DNA of 64,000 bases from Methanobrevibacter woesei (GTDB taxonomy: Archaea; Methanobacteriota; Methanobacteria; Methanobacteriales; Methanobacteriaceae), in assembly GCF_003111605.1 (NCBI RefSeq), contig NZ_MZGU01000007.1:1-64000 (forward strand), given 5' to 3'. A program made the translations under genes and the position numbers. Below, piece after piece: positions 8,171 to 17,460 of the stretch. Each line of letters begins with the position of its first letter. Positions within the stretch are counted from its first letter, which is position 1. Below the pieces are notes generated by a model. That model did no database searches, had not been told where the DNA came from, and was given only the letters and a program-made list of their open reading frames with translations.

Positions 8171-10733
8171 TTAATCTTTCAAAAAGATTATCCCACTGTT
8201 CAACACGTGAATTTAAGCTATAATTTTTAAGAATATTGTCATGGGCATTATTTACCATGCCATTTCTTAAGACAGGATCTTCAAGCAAAGTTACTAATTT
8301 TGATACCCATTCATTTTCAGAAGTGGCTAGATAACCATCAACACCATCTTCAATAGCTTCTTCATATCCTTCAATTCTACTTGCAACAACAGGAATTCCT
8401 AATGCAGAAAATTCTATATACTTTAATTCGCTTTTACATTTATTAAATTCGGTGTTAACAAGTGGTGCAATACCTACATCCCAATTAACATTATTATTCA
8501 GCCATTTCATAAAGTTAGACATTGGCATTGGATAAAATGGAAGTTTTTTTACTGAATACCAATCCTGAGCATTGTTTAAAGCCCCACCAACAACTTCTAA
8601 CTCAACATTAATATTCTCTTTTAATAAGTAATCTTTAACTCTTAAAATCACATTATGGATTAATTCTAAATCACCATCATGAGTTAAAGTTCCAAAGTAT
8701 CCTATTTTTAAAAATTTAGTTTCATTGTTTTTAAAAGGATTTAAAGGGAATAATTCGTCAACAAAGTAATTTCTAATAATCTCAACATTATCATAACCAT
8801 AATCTAAAAAACGATTCTTCAATTCAGTTGTAGTAACTGTTATTTTATCAGCATTTTCAATTAATTTTACAATATTTTCCTTATTCTCATTAATATAGAT
8901 ATAAGATGGGTTTTCAGGTGACAAATCAACTAAATCATCATCAACTTCATAAACAACTTTAATACCATGCATTTTAGCTTTTTTTAATAACTCAGTGGCA
9001 TATGCATTATTCCTTTGAATAACCATAACATCAAAAATCTTGCAGTTAATTACATTGTTCATGTCCAGTTTAGGCAATAATTCTCGTCCATAAACGAAAA
9101 ATTGATACTTTCCCTTTTTACTTAATTTCTTAAATGGAACATGTAATCTAATAAAGGGGCAAGCATTCATATTATCAAATGAATCCTCTAAAAATACACC
9201 AACTTTAATTTTATCATCATTACATGGCTCATTTTTTTCAATGTAATATTTTAAAACTTCACTATCAGAAATATAGTTATTTGACTTAAGTTCATCACTA
9301 ACAAGAGTATTCACATAATTTTCATATTGAGTATCAATATCTAATTTAAGATTTTTAATAAAAGGTTTATGTTCCCTATTAAATTCAAAATTATTAAAGA
9401 ATCCATGAGATACATAATGAACTATTGGATCTACATCTAAATCTAAATCATTTGCAGATAAATAATAAACCATATCAAATAAAGGGTTTACATAAGATGC
9501 TTTAATATCAATAGGATCATTTTTTGATGAATAAGCCATATAATGCAATATGGGATTATCAATTGCCCCTGGATGAATAGCTAAATATTTTTCTTCATTT
9601 ATAAGATTCAAATTTTTAATTCTGTAATATAAAGATAATTGATTTGAAAAATCTGTCTTAAAGTATTTTACTGCCTGAAAATATCTATTTTTCTTAAACC
9701 TACGTGATAAATCGCCCGCTACCCTTAATGGTTTTGTTAACTTTAAAGAGTTAGAAGACATCATTGCTGAATATTCCTTATTTAAAAAAGCTATTCTTCC
9801 AGCAGTATCTATCCTATAACCATTCATTCCCTTAATATCATTTATCAATAACAATAATTCCTCTTTTGATAAATCAATAGTGTCTCCAATGCTCATATTG
9901 TTAACTTGCACGCCAATTTTAGATCTTAAGTTATCACTTGTTATTGGAGTTTGTAAAACTACTTTATGATGATATTCTCCTTCTTTTGCCCAATATTCAT
10001 TATCCCAATAGTATAACAGAGAAACAGAGGGATGGAAATCCTGTTTCCATGCAACATAAGCAAAACTAAGTTGATCTTGATTAGAATATTTGATTATTTC
10101 ATCCCACCAAGCTTCCATAAGATTGATAACCTCTGGATTATTATGTTGTCTAAAAATAGCTCCCATTACGGCAAGCCCATAATGTTTAGGAAAACCTTCT
10201 TTTTTATAATTTTCCATTTGTTCTTCCATAACAGCCCTAGGATATCTTGGAATGATTTTAGATGCTTCATATTCTTCATAAATGCAATCTCTTTCTGTAT
10301 GAATAACATTTAGCATTGGGGAGTTAGCTTTGATATTTTTATATATGTATTCTCTTATACTACCTTTTATTTTAAAAGTACCGTCTAACCAAAAGCTATA
10401 CTTATAATCTGGGAAATATTTATGAGGTAAAACTTTGTATTGTTTAGCTTTTCTATTATTGTCTAAAGTAGACTCTTCCATGAAGATTATTTTCCAAGTA
10501 TCTGATTTTAAATTAGGATTATCAGTAAAACAAACATAATCACAATTTTCATCAATAAATTCAGGTTCCTTTAAAGAATCATAGTCTCCTGTAAATGCAG
10601 TATAAATAAGTAATTTATTGTTTTTTATATCCTCAATTGTATCTTCTGGAGATTCATTTGAATGATTAAATAACTCCCTATTTATATTATCCTCAGCAAC
10701 CTCTTGAAATACCTCATAAATATCTTCATACAT
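8160..10733 (-). CDS. DUF616 / PLxHY-repeat / GT-B fusion glycosyltransferase
   Basis: An 857-residue fusion. Residues about 35-270 are a DUF616 domain (LLIYTAFTGDYDSL, DYVCFTDNP, SFWLDGTFKI, QDQLSFAYVAWKQ). Around 325-345 comes the sequence NSLKLTKPLRVAGDLSRRF, i.e. the locus tail motif now buried inside the protein. Residues about 370-460 hold two PLxHY-type repeats (NPILHYMAYSS, DPIVHYVSHG), and the last 400 residues are a GT-B domain (VKVGVFLEDSF, VVYEVDDDLVDL, GYFGTLTHDGDL, KSELKYIEFSALGIPVVAS). The two halves are paralogous to the separate genes at 3501-4523 and 5439-6989. GAGATGAT lies before the start. Two activities in one chain are likely; neither substrate is known. Confidence 0.85.
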   Translation of the reverse strand: MYEDIYEVFQEVAEDNINRELFNHSNESPEDTIEDIKNNKLLIYTAFTGDYDSLKEPEFIDENCDYVCFTDNPNLKSDTWKIIFMEESTLDNNRKAKQYKVLPHKYFPDYKYSFWLDGTFKIKGSIREYIYKNIKANSPMLNVIHTERDCIYEEYEASKIIPRYPRAVMEEQMENYKKEGFPKHYGLAVMGAIFRQHNNPEVINLMEAWWDEIIKYSNQDQLSFAYVAWKQDFHPSVSLLYYWDNEYWAKEGEYHHKVVLQTPITSDNLRSKIGVQVNNMSIGDTIDLSKEELLLLINDIKGMNGYRIDTAGRIAFLNKEYSAMMSSNSLKLTKPLRVAGDLSRRFKKNRYFQAVKYFKTDFSNQLSLYYRIKNLNLINEEKYLAIHPGAIDNPILHYMAYSSKNDPIDIKASYVNPLFDMVYYLSANDLDLDVDPIVHYVSHGFFNNFEFNREHKPFIKNLKLDIDTQYENYVNTLVSDELKSNNYISDSEVLKYYIEKNEPCNDDKIKVGVFLEDSFDNMNACPFIRLHVPFKKLSKKGKYQFFVYGRELLPKLDMNNVINCKIFDVMVIQRNNAYATELLKKAKMHGIKVVYEVDDDLVDLSPENPSYIYINENKENIVKLIENADKITVTTTELKNRFLDYGYDNVEIIRNYFVDELFPLNPFKNNETKFLKIGYFGTLTHDGDLELIHNVILRVKDYLLKENINVELEVVGGALNNAQDWYSVKKLPFYPMPMSNFMKWLNNNVNWDVGIAPLVNTEFNKCKSELKYIEFSALGIPVVASRIEGYEEAIEDGVDGYLATSENEWVSKLVTLLEDPVLRNGMVNNAHDNILKNYSLNSRVEQWDNLFERLIND

Positions 10734-10737
10734 TTTA

Positions 10738-12357
10738 TCATCTCATAATATAACAATCAAATATAATCTTCAACAATTCCCTTGAAAATGATTTGCCATC
10801 ATTAGACTCGAATATAATGGCGTTTTCTATTGTAGAATCTTTTGTTAAAACTAAATCATAATTATCTAAATACTTTTGATATTCCCCATTTAAATCATTT
10901 AACACTAAAATTTTAATTAAATTTAATCTAGATACAGTTTTATCAATTTCATATTCTGGATTAAATGAAATAGCTATATCACAATTAGGACCCAAAATCT
11001 TATTATTCAAGTTAGAAATGATTAAGACATTGTACTTTTCATTTAATTCCTTGGATAACCCTTTAATAAATTCTTTATTCTCATCATGAGTGTTTATAAT
11101 TGAAAAGTCTAACTTTTTATTAGTGAAAAATTTATTTCCTTCCAATTTATCCCTTAACATCTCTTTAAACAATAAATCTCCCCATTTATTGAAAAAATAC
11201 ATTATGTTTTCATAATTTAATTGATTTTTGCGCTCATCATCAACTCTTGTAGCAGATTCATGATGGAATAACAAGGCCTGCGGATTAAAAATTGAGTCAT
11301 AGCCTGCCTCATATAATTTAAATGCAAAATCAATGTCTTCATAGCCATAGAAATAATTCTCATCTAAACCGTCTAACTGAGCATAGACAGATTTAGGAAT
11401 TAAAATACATGCTGCAGTATTGGAAATTACTTTTTTCGGCATATTAACATTATTTCTAAAAATTAAGGTATTGAACATGTTTTCATGAAAAGGCCCATAG
11501 ATATAAGGAGTTAATTCCTCCCTAAACTTAACAGAAGCATGCTGTATTGAAAAGGATTTAGGCTGATTTGAAATATCTTCATAATAAGGAAATATCAATT
11601 TGGCACCAACTGCTCCAACATTCTCACTATCCAACATAGTTCCCATCATTTCATTAAGCCATCCATAAGTTGGCTCTATATCATTATTTAATAAAAGCAA
11701 ATATTCTCCATTAGCTATTTTAGCAGCATCATTATTTCCTTTAGAAAAAGATACATTTTCAGTATTTTCAATAACTTCAATAGGCAAATCCTTTTTAAGA
11801 GAATATAAATATTCAACTGAGTGGTCACAGGATGCATTATCCACAACAATAATTTCATAGTTAGAATAATTGGTTTTTTTATCGAAATCCTTAAATAAAA
11901 CCTTTAAATGGTTTAAGCCATTCCTATTTAAAATGATAATTGAAACAAGAGGTTCCTCATCAAATTCGTAATTATTTAAAAAAGAGAGATTAGTGCTTAA
12001 TATTCTTTCTTTTTTAGCCTCAAAAGGATTGGATTTTTTAATAAACCCTTCATTATTGTTTTCAATATAATGAATAATAGGATTCAAGTTATTTTTTTCA
12101 ATTTCAGGAAATTTTTTCAAGTATCCTTCCATGTCAAAACTAGCAGTGGGTTTTTTACCTTCCTTATAACCATAGAATAAGTAATGCACCAAAGGATCCA
12201 TTCCAGAATTCTTAATATGAGGATAGCTACTTAAATAAAAACCCTCATCAAATAAACCCAATTCCATAATCTTAGAATACATTTCTTTATAGTAATTAGC
12301 TTTTTTCAGATTGAATTTTGATTTTTTCAAGAATTCTAAAATTGAAATATCACTCAT
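10738..12357 (-). CDS. Family 2 glycosyltransferase with N-terminal PLxHY repeats
   Basis: A 539-residue paralogue of the gene at 1877-3490. Two N-terminal repeats occur at about residues 30-110 (FDEGFYLSSYPHI...DPLVHYLFYG and FDMEGYLKKFPEI...NPIIHYIENN; the second is degenerate). The GT-A domain starts near 135 (PLVSIIILNRNGL, IIVVDNASC, LLLLNNDIEP, GYEDIDFAFKLYEAGYD). A C-terminal 110-residue segment follows (DFSIINTHDENKEF). The gene lies 4 bases upstream of the fusion gene and 10 bases downstream of the next glycosyltransferase, so it sits in a tight operon. Substrate unknown. Confidence 0.87.
   Translation of the reverse strand: MSDISILEFLKKSKFNLKKANYYKEMYSKIMELGLFDEGFYLSSYPHIKNSGMDPLVHYLFYGYKEGKKPTASFDMEGYLKKFPEIEKNNLNPIIHYIENNNEGFIKKSNPFEAKKERILSTNLSFLNNYEFDEEPLVSIIILNRNGLNHLKVLFKDFDKKTNYSNYEIIVVDNASCDHSVEYLYSLKKDLPIEVIENTENVSFSKGNNDAAKIANGEYLLLLNNDIEPTYGWLNEMMGTMLDSENVGAVGAKLIFPYYEDISNQPKSFSIQHASVKFREELTPYIYGPFHENMFNTLIFRNNVNMPKKVISNTAACILIPKSVYAQLDGLDENYFYGYEDIDFAFKLYEAGYDSIFNPQALLFHHESATRVDDERKNQLNYENIMYFFNKWGDLLFKEMLRDKLEGNKFFTNKKLDFSIINTHDENKEFIKGLSKELNEKYNVLIISNLNNKILGPNCDIAISFNPEYEIDKTVSRLNLIKILVLNDLNGEYQKYLDNYDLVLTKDSTIENAIIFESNDGKSFSRELLKIIFDCYIMR
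11641..11763. repeat. Direct repeat, copy 2 (inside glycosyltransferase gene)
   Basis: Same-orientation partner of 2777-2899, about 93% identical by eye over 123 bases. The copies are about 8.9 kb apart, so homologous recombination between them would delete or invert-exchange the genes for the DUF616 protein, the small membrane pair and three glycosyltransferases. Confidence 0.8.
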
Positions 12358-12367
12358 AAAAACACCA

Positions 12368-13804
12368 TTATCTCATAAAACCAAATAATCCTTTTTTCTT
12401 CTTAGTTTCTTCTTTTTGATTATTTAAATCATTAATCAAATTATTTTTATCTACAAATAAGCTACTTAATTCTTCATCATTCAAGATGGATAATTTAAAT
12501 CTGATTCTGATTTCATCAACATCTTTTGCTTCAATAATATAAGAAGGATCCAGAGTTGTGAATAGCTGATACTCTTCATTAATACCATTTTCACTATTTG
12601 AAGACAATATTTTCAAATCTGGAGAAATATCTAGAATTTTAACTTTTGAAAAAGCGCCTTCAATTGGATCAAATCTCAAAGAATGTATATTTTTAAAATT
12701 TTTTAAGTCAAATGACAATAAATTCTCACGGGATAATCTATAGTTAATAGCTATCTTATTATCCTCATTAAAGCCTTCTCCAGCATCAACATATAAGTTA
12801 GCTATTGAATTAACCTTAGGCAATCTATTATACTTAAATTTAGCTAAAAATGTTTCATCATCATATTTATTTAAGCTTCTTATATCTCCTTCAAACAAAA
12901 GTGAAAAAGGAATATTTTCATTGAAAAAATCCAGATTTTCATTTGTAATATCATATGTAACTGACTGTAACAAGTTAATAGCTTTTAATTCTTCATCAAC
13001 AAACCATTCATAATCACAAAGCCAAAATAGAATATCATCTACAAATTTTATAATCAAAGAAGTTATACTCATTTCATAATCAGGATATTTTAAAATTAAC
13101 TCATTTAAAGTATTAATAGAACCTACTAACCCTTCAACATTGCTCATTGTTATTACTTGAGTTATAGAATCCTTATTTTTTCTATAAAAATAAGTAACTT
13201 CATTATTAAAGTAAATTTGATTTGCATTTATAAAAGTTTCAATTGTTACACCATTATCCTCATATTTAGATTTTGGAAACTTGAGATATTGGAATAACTT
13301 CTTATGATATATCTTATTCCATGCAGAAGTCATAAAAATAAAATCAGGATACTGCCTAAAATCTTCAATTATCATATCCTCTTTAAAATGAGGTTTATGT
13401 ATTGAAAATGGTTCAATTTCACCATCTTCACGATAAAATTCCCAATTATAAATTAATAAATCTGAATTTGATGATTTAATTTTTTTAAGAGAATCTTCAT
13501 AGACATTTTCAGATAAAAAGTCATCACTATCTACAAAAGTAACATAATCAGAAGTAACTTCATTAAGCCCCCTATTTCTACTTTCTCCTAATCCAAGATT
13601 CTCTTCATTGTTAATTATTTTAATAGAAGAATATTTAGAAGCATATTTTTCCACAATTTCCATAGAATTATCTGGAGTTGCATCATTTACTATAATCACT
13701 TCAATATTTTCAATTCCAATAGATTGATTTACAATTGAGTCCAAACATTGTGCAACATATTTTTCAACATTATAAATAGGAATAACAACACTTAATTCAT
13801 ACAT
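12368..13804 (-). CDS. Family 2 glycosyltransferase with C-terminal beta domain
   Basis: A 478-residue protein. Residues 1-230 are a GT-A domain (LSVVIPIYNVEKYVAQCLDS, VIIVNDATPDNS, GLGESRNRGLNE, YVTFVDSDDFL as the metal-binding DxD, then YEDNGVTIE). Residues about 330-450 look like a beta-rich accessory domain (YVDAGEGFNEDN, HSLRFDPIEGAFSKVKI), a combination common in bacterial wall-polymer glycosyltransferases. The C-terminus is short, charged and possibly helical. It lies 7 bases downstream of the gene at 13812-14951. It probably extends or decorates a surface polymer, but donor and acceptor are not known. Confidence 0.85.
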   Translation of the reverse strand: MYELSVVIPIYNVEKYVAQCLDSIVNQSIGIENIEVIIVNDATPDNSMEIVEKYASKYSSIKIINNEENLGLGESRNRGLNEVTSDYVTFVDSDDFLSENVYEDSLKKIKSSNSDLLIYNWEFYREDGEIEPFSIHKPHFKEDMIIEDFRQYPDFIFMTSAWNKIYHKKLFQYLKFPKSKYEDNGVTIETFINANQIYFNNEVTYFYRKNKDSITQVITMSNVEGLVGSINTLNELILKYPDYEMSITSLIIKFVDDILFWLCDYEWFVDEELKAINLLQSVTYDITNENLDFFNENIPFSLLFEGDIRSLNKYDDETFLAKFKYNRLPKVNSIANLYVDAGEGFNEDNKIAINYRLSRENLLSFDLKNFKNIHSLRFDPIEGAFSKVKILDISPDLKILSSNSENGINEEYQLFTTLDPSYIIEAKDVDEIRIRFKLSILNDEELSSLFVDKNNLINDLNNQKEETKKKKGLFGFMR

Positions 13805-13811
13805 CTTTTCA

Positions 13812-14951
13812 CTAACTTCTAAAAATATTCTTAAATTTATTTTTAACTGAAGAATTATTATTCTTTAACTGATTAATTTCTTCTACTAATCTCTGATTTT
13901 CATTTTCTAATTTTTCAACTAATCCTTTATAATGATTAACTAAAAAAGTTTGACAATCTTTATTATAAATTAAATCAAATTCATAACCATCTTTAGCCTT
14001 TTTAATGGATTGATAAAATATCCTATCTTCATAACTCCATCCAGAAAAATCATTATCAACTTTATCTAAACCAAAATATTCATAATTTTCAAGCATTGAC
14101 TTAAAATAGTCATTTTTATACTCATCTTTTAGCCTTACAAAAACAAATTTAAGATTTACGATAATAAACATTAAATAATCTTGTAAATACTTATTAACTA
14201 TTATTGTTGTATTTTTTAAACTATTATTAACTAATTTTAAACTTTTAAAAATATCAAAAGATTTTTCTCCTCCAGATGTGGAAATTGAATTTTCTCTAAT
14301 TCTATAGAAAAGCAATTCTTTTTTTAATATAGACACTCTTTCTGCTTTTAAAAAAACATCATAAAAGAAAACTAAATCTTCATAGTTTATGCCCTCAGGG
14401 AAACTAGCATTAATTCTTTGTAAAAAAGATGTTGAATAAAGTTTATTAAATGCTGAATGAGGAATTTTAAAAATTATTGAAGCAACATCTTTATAATTGA
14501 ATATTTTACCTTCAAAGGAGTCATCAATAGCAGTCATTCCACCAAACTGATTTAATTCATACCTGCCATCTTCTTCATAATAATCCACAGTTTGGAAAAA
14601 AAGCATGTCCAGATTATCATCTAAATGAGACCAATACAATTTAGAAAGAGCATCCTCATTTAACCAGTCATCTGAATCAAGAAACAGAACGTATTCCCCT
14701 TGAACATGCTTCATTCCTGTGTTTCTAGCACCACTTAATCCTTTATTTTTTTGATTTATTATTTTAATTCTAGAATCCTTTTTAGCATAATCTTCAAGAA
14801 TAGCTAATGAATTGTCAGTGGAACCATCATTTACACAAATAATCTCAATATCTTCAAGTGTTTGATTAATTACACTATTTAAACAGTCTTTAAGATACTT
14901 TTCAACATTGTATACTGGTACAATGACTGAAACTTTAACATTTGAAGTCAT
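13812..14951 (-). CDS. Family 2 glycosyltransferase
   Basis: A 379-residue protein with an N-terminal GT-A domain (VSVIVPVYNVEKYLKDCLNS, IEIICVNDGSTDNS, GLSGARNTGMKHV, YVLFLDSDDWL, INYEDLVFFYDV). The last 50 residues are a coiled coil (LVEKLENENQRLVEEI) and a basic end (KNKFKNIF). It is the first glycosyltransferase downstream of rfbB with only 2 bases between them, so the transferases probably share a transcript with the dTDP-rhamnose genes. This makes rhamnosyl transfer an attractive guess, not shown by the sequence. Confidence 0.87.
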   Translation of the reverse strand: MTSNVKVSVIVPVYNVEKYLKDCLNSVINQTLEDIEIICVNDGSTDNSLAILEDYAKKDSRIKIINQKNKGLSGARNTGMKHVQGEYVLFLDSDDWLNEDALSKLYWSHLDDNLDMLFFQTVDYYEEDGRYELNQFGGMTAIDDSFEGKIFNYKDVASIIFKIPHSAFNKLYSTSFLQRINASFPEGINYEDLVFFYDVFLKAERVSILKKELLFYRIRENSISTSGGEKSFDIFKSLKLVNNSLKNTTIIVNKYLQDYLMFIIVNLKFVFVRLKDEYKNDYFKSMLENYEYFGLDKVDNDFSGWSYEDRIFYQSIKKAKDGYEFDLIYNKDCQTFLVNHYKGLVEKLENENQRLVEEINQLKNNNSSVKNKFKNIFRS

Positions 14952-14953
14952 TT

Positions 14954-15958
14954 TTATTCCTGATACATTTTTCTGTAATATTCCTGATATTCGCCAGATT
15001 TAACTTGATTCATCCAATCTTGATTATCCAAATACCATTGAATAGTCTCATGAATTCCTGTTTCAAAAGTATATTTTGGTTTCCAGCCTAGTTCTTCCTG
15101 AATCTTTGTAGAATCAATTGCATATCTCCTGTCATGCCCCAATCTATCATCTACAAATTCAATTAAAGATTCATCTTTATTTAATTCCTTAATAATTAAT
15201 TTAACAATTTCAATATTTTGTTTTTCGTTGTTTCCACCGATATTATACACTTCACCAAGTTTTCCTTCATGCAATACCAAATCAATAGCTGTACAGTGAT
15301 CATATACATGTAACCAATCACGGATGTTCTTACCATCTCCATAAACAGGCAACTTTTTATTTTCTAAAGCATTGGAAATCATTAAAGGAATTAATTTTTC
15401 TGGAAATTGATAAGGACCATAATTATTTGAACAACGAGTTATATTAACTGGTAAATCAAAAGTTTCATGATATGCCCTTACAACTAAATCAGCACTAGCT
15501 TTAGAAGCTGAATAAGGACTATTTGGTTGTAAAGGAGTGGTTTCAGTAAAGTAACCTGTTTTTCCTAAAGTTCCATAAACTTCATCAGTAGATATTTGAA
15601 GGTATTTTTCAACCCCATATTCTTTAGCTGCGTTTAATAATACTTGAGTTCCTAAAACATTTGATTTTATAAAGATTTCTGGATCCTGTATACTCCTATC
15701 TACATGACTTTCAGCAGCAAAATTAACTACATAATCTGAATCTTTTACTAAATCATTAACTAACTCTTTATCCCTAATATCTCCTTTAATAAAATTATAA
15801 TTTTCATTATTTTCTATATCAATGAGATTTTCAAGATTTCCACAATATGTAAGAGCATCTAAATTAGTAAAATTGTAATCCGGATACTTATCAACCATAT
15901 ATTTTAAGAAATTACTTCCAATAAATCCTGCTCCACCTGTAACTAATACATTAACCAT
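14954..15958 (-). CDS. rfbB: dTDP-glucose 4,6-dehydratase
   Basis: A 334-residue short-chain dehydrogenase fold enzyme that converts dTDP-glucose to dTDP-4-keto-6-deoxyglucose, step 2 of dTDP-rhamnose synthesis. The NAD-binding GGAGFIGSN is at residues 8-16, AAESHVDRSI near 81, the STDEVYG motif at 123-129 and the catalytic YxxxK at Tyr149/Lys153. The length is normal. It is in the order rfbD-rfbA-rfbC-rfbB on the minus strand, each spaced by 6 to about 60 bases, so all four steps of the pathway are present together. A GGGATT ribosome binding site precedes the ATG. Confidence 0.96.
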   Translation of the reverse strand: MVNVLVTGGAGFIGSNFLKYMVDKYPDYNFTNLDALTYCGNLENLIDIENNENYNFIKGDIRDKELVNDLVKDSDYVVNFAAESHVDRSIQDPEIFIKSNVLGTQVLLNAAKEYGVEKYLQISTDEVYGTLGKTGYFTETTPLQPNSPYSASKASADLVVRAYHETFDLPVNITRCSNNYGPYQFPEKLIPLMISNALENKKLPVYGDGKNIRDWLHVYDHCTAIDLVLHEGKLGEVYNIGGNNEKQNIEIVKLIIKELNKDESLIEFVDDRLGHDRRYAIDSTKIQEELGWKPKYTFETGIHETIQWYLDNQDWMNQVKSGEYQEYYRKMYQE

Positions 15959-15967
15959 AATAATCCC

Positions 15968-16525
15968 TTAATAAGTGTAATTTGACTCTTTTAAAGTTTT
16001 CCATTCTTTATCTTTATCTGAGAGAATAATTTCATCAATATCATCAAGAGGCCAGTCAATTCCAATATCTGGATCATCCCATTTTATTCCTCCTTCATCA
16101 TCCCCATGATAGAATTCTGTACATTTATATACAAATTCTGCTTCATCAGATAAAACTAAAAATCCATGTGCAAAACCTTCTGGAATAAATAGCTGTTTTT
16201 TGTTTTCATCAGAAAGAATAGCTCCAAACCATTCTCCATAAGTATCGGAATCTTTTCTTAGGTCTACCCCCACATCAAATACTTCTCCCTTAATTACACG
16301 AACCAATTTTCCTTGAGGATGATTAACTTGTAAATGAAGGCCTCTAAGAACTCCTTTAGATGATTTAGACTGATTATCTTGTACAAAATTTAAATCATAA
16401 CCCTCATCTTTAAAATCATTTTCATTATATGTTTCCATGAAGTATCCTCTATTGTCTTCAAATACTGCAGGTTCAACTAGAAACATTCCTTCAATTTTAG
16501 TATTAGTAAATTTAAATTGACCCAT
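15968..16525 (-). CDS. rfbC: dTDP-4-dehydrorhamnose 3,5-epimerase
   Basis: A 185-residue cupin-fold epimerase, of the usual length for the family. It epimerises dTDP-4-keto-6-deoxyglucose at C3 and C5, step 3 of dTDP-L-rhamnose synthesis. Visible signatures are FVQDNQSKSSKGVLRGLHLQ, which contains the catalytic histidine, the strand GEVFDVGVDLRKDS, FIPEGFAHGFLVL and YKCTEFYHGDDEGGI, which contains the active-site tyrosine region. It lies between rfbA and rfbB with short gaps of 6 and 9 bases, so it belongs to one operon. Confidence 0.96.
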   Translation of the reverse strand: MGQFKFTNTKIEGMFLVEPAVFEDNRGYFMETYNENDFKDEGYDLNFVQDNQSKSSKGVLRGLHLQVNHPQGKLVRVIKGEVFDVGVDLRKDSDTYGEWFGAILSDENKKQLFIPEGFAHGFLVLSDEAEFVYKCTEFYHGDDEGGIKWDDPDIGIDWPLDDIDEIILSDKDKEWKTLKESNYTY

Positions 16526-16531
16526 AATATC

Positions 16532-17398
16532 TTACCTATTAGCTAAATTAAATAAATATTGACCATAGTCTGTTTTTTTAAGCTCTTTAGCAGTTTTTAA
16601 TAGTTGTTCTTTTGTGATGTAACCCTTATTATAAGCAATCTCTTCAAGACATGCAATATACAAACTTTGCCTTTTCTGAACAGTTTCAATGAAATTGGAA
16701 GCATCAAGAAGACCATCATGAGTTCCAGTATCAAGCCATGCCATTCCTCTACCCAATAACTCTACCTTAAGCTTATCTCTTTTTAAGTACTCTTCATTAA
16801 CAGAGGTAATTTCCACTTCTCCCCTATCAGAAGGTTTTACACTCTTAGCTATTTCAATAACATCATTATCATAGAAATAAAGCCCTGGAACAACATAATT
16901 TGATTTAGGATGTTCTGGTTTTTCTTCAATTGAAATTACATTACCATCATCATCAAATTCAACAACACCAAAACTTTCTGGATTGTTAGTATAGTATCCA
17001 AATATAACCGCTCCCTCTTCAAGCGCAGTCGCCCTTTCCAATATTTCAGTGAATCTATGACCATGGAAAATGTTATCTCCCAAAATAAGAGCAACATTAT
17101 CGTCCCCAATAAAGTCTTCACCAATTATAAATGCCTCAGCAAGACCATTAGGATTTTCTTGAACTTCATATGAAAAATTAATCCCCAAACTACTTCCATC
17201 ACCTAAAAGATCTTTAAACATTGGTAAATCTCTAGGAGTGGATATAATTAAAATATCTCTAATACCTGCAAGCATTAAAACAGAAATAGGATAATAAATC
17301 ATTGGTTTATCATATAACGGTACTAATTGCTTAGATATTGCTTTAGTAATTGGGTATAATCGAGTTCCAGAACCACCTGCAAGAACTATTCCTTTCAT
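16532..17398 (-). CDS. rfbA: Glucose-1-phosphate thymidylyltransferase
   Basis: A 288-residue nucleotidyltransferase that makes dTDP-glucose from dTTP and glucose-1-phosphate, the first step of dTDP-rhamnose synthesis. The nucleotide-binding start [20 protein letters not shown], the following [12 protein letters not shown], the sugar-binding [10 protein letters not shown] and [16 protein letters not shown] are all typical of RmlA. The length matches the short RmlA form. It is downstream of rfbD with a 62-base gap, the largest gap in the rhamnose group, so a minor internal promoter is possible. Confidence 0.96.
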   Translation of the reverse strand: MKGIVLAGGSGTRLYPITKAISKQLVPLYDKPMIYYPISVLMLAGIRDILIISTPRDLPMFKDLLGDGSSLGINFSYEVQENPNGLAEAFIIGEDFIGDDNVALILGDNIFHGHRFTEILERATALEEGAVIFGYYTNNPESFGVVEFDDDGNVISIEEKPEHPKSNYVVPGLYFYDNDVIEIAKSVKPSDRGEVEITSVNEEYLKRDKLKVELLGRGMAWLDTGTHDGLLDASNFIETVQKRQSLYIACLEEIAYNKGYITKEQLLKTAKELKKTDYGQYLFNLANR

Positions 17399-17460
17399 TA
17401 AATCACCTAATTATTAAGTAGTAAATTGTCTGTTTTTAATAGTTAATTAAAATATCTATT

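Noticed and set aside
16936-17124. Minus-strand open frame inside rfbA
   Set aside because: Alternate-frame shadow of a well-defined nucleotidyltransferase.
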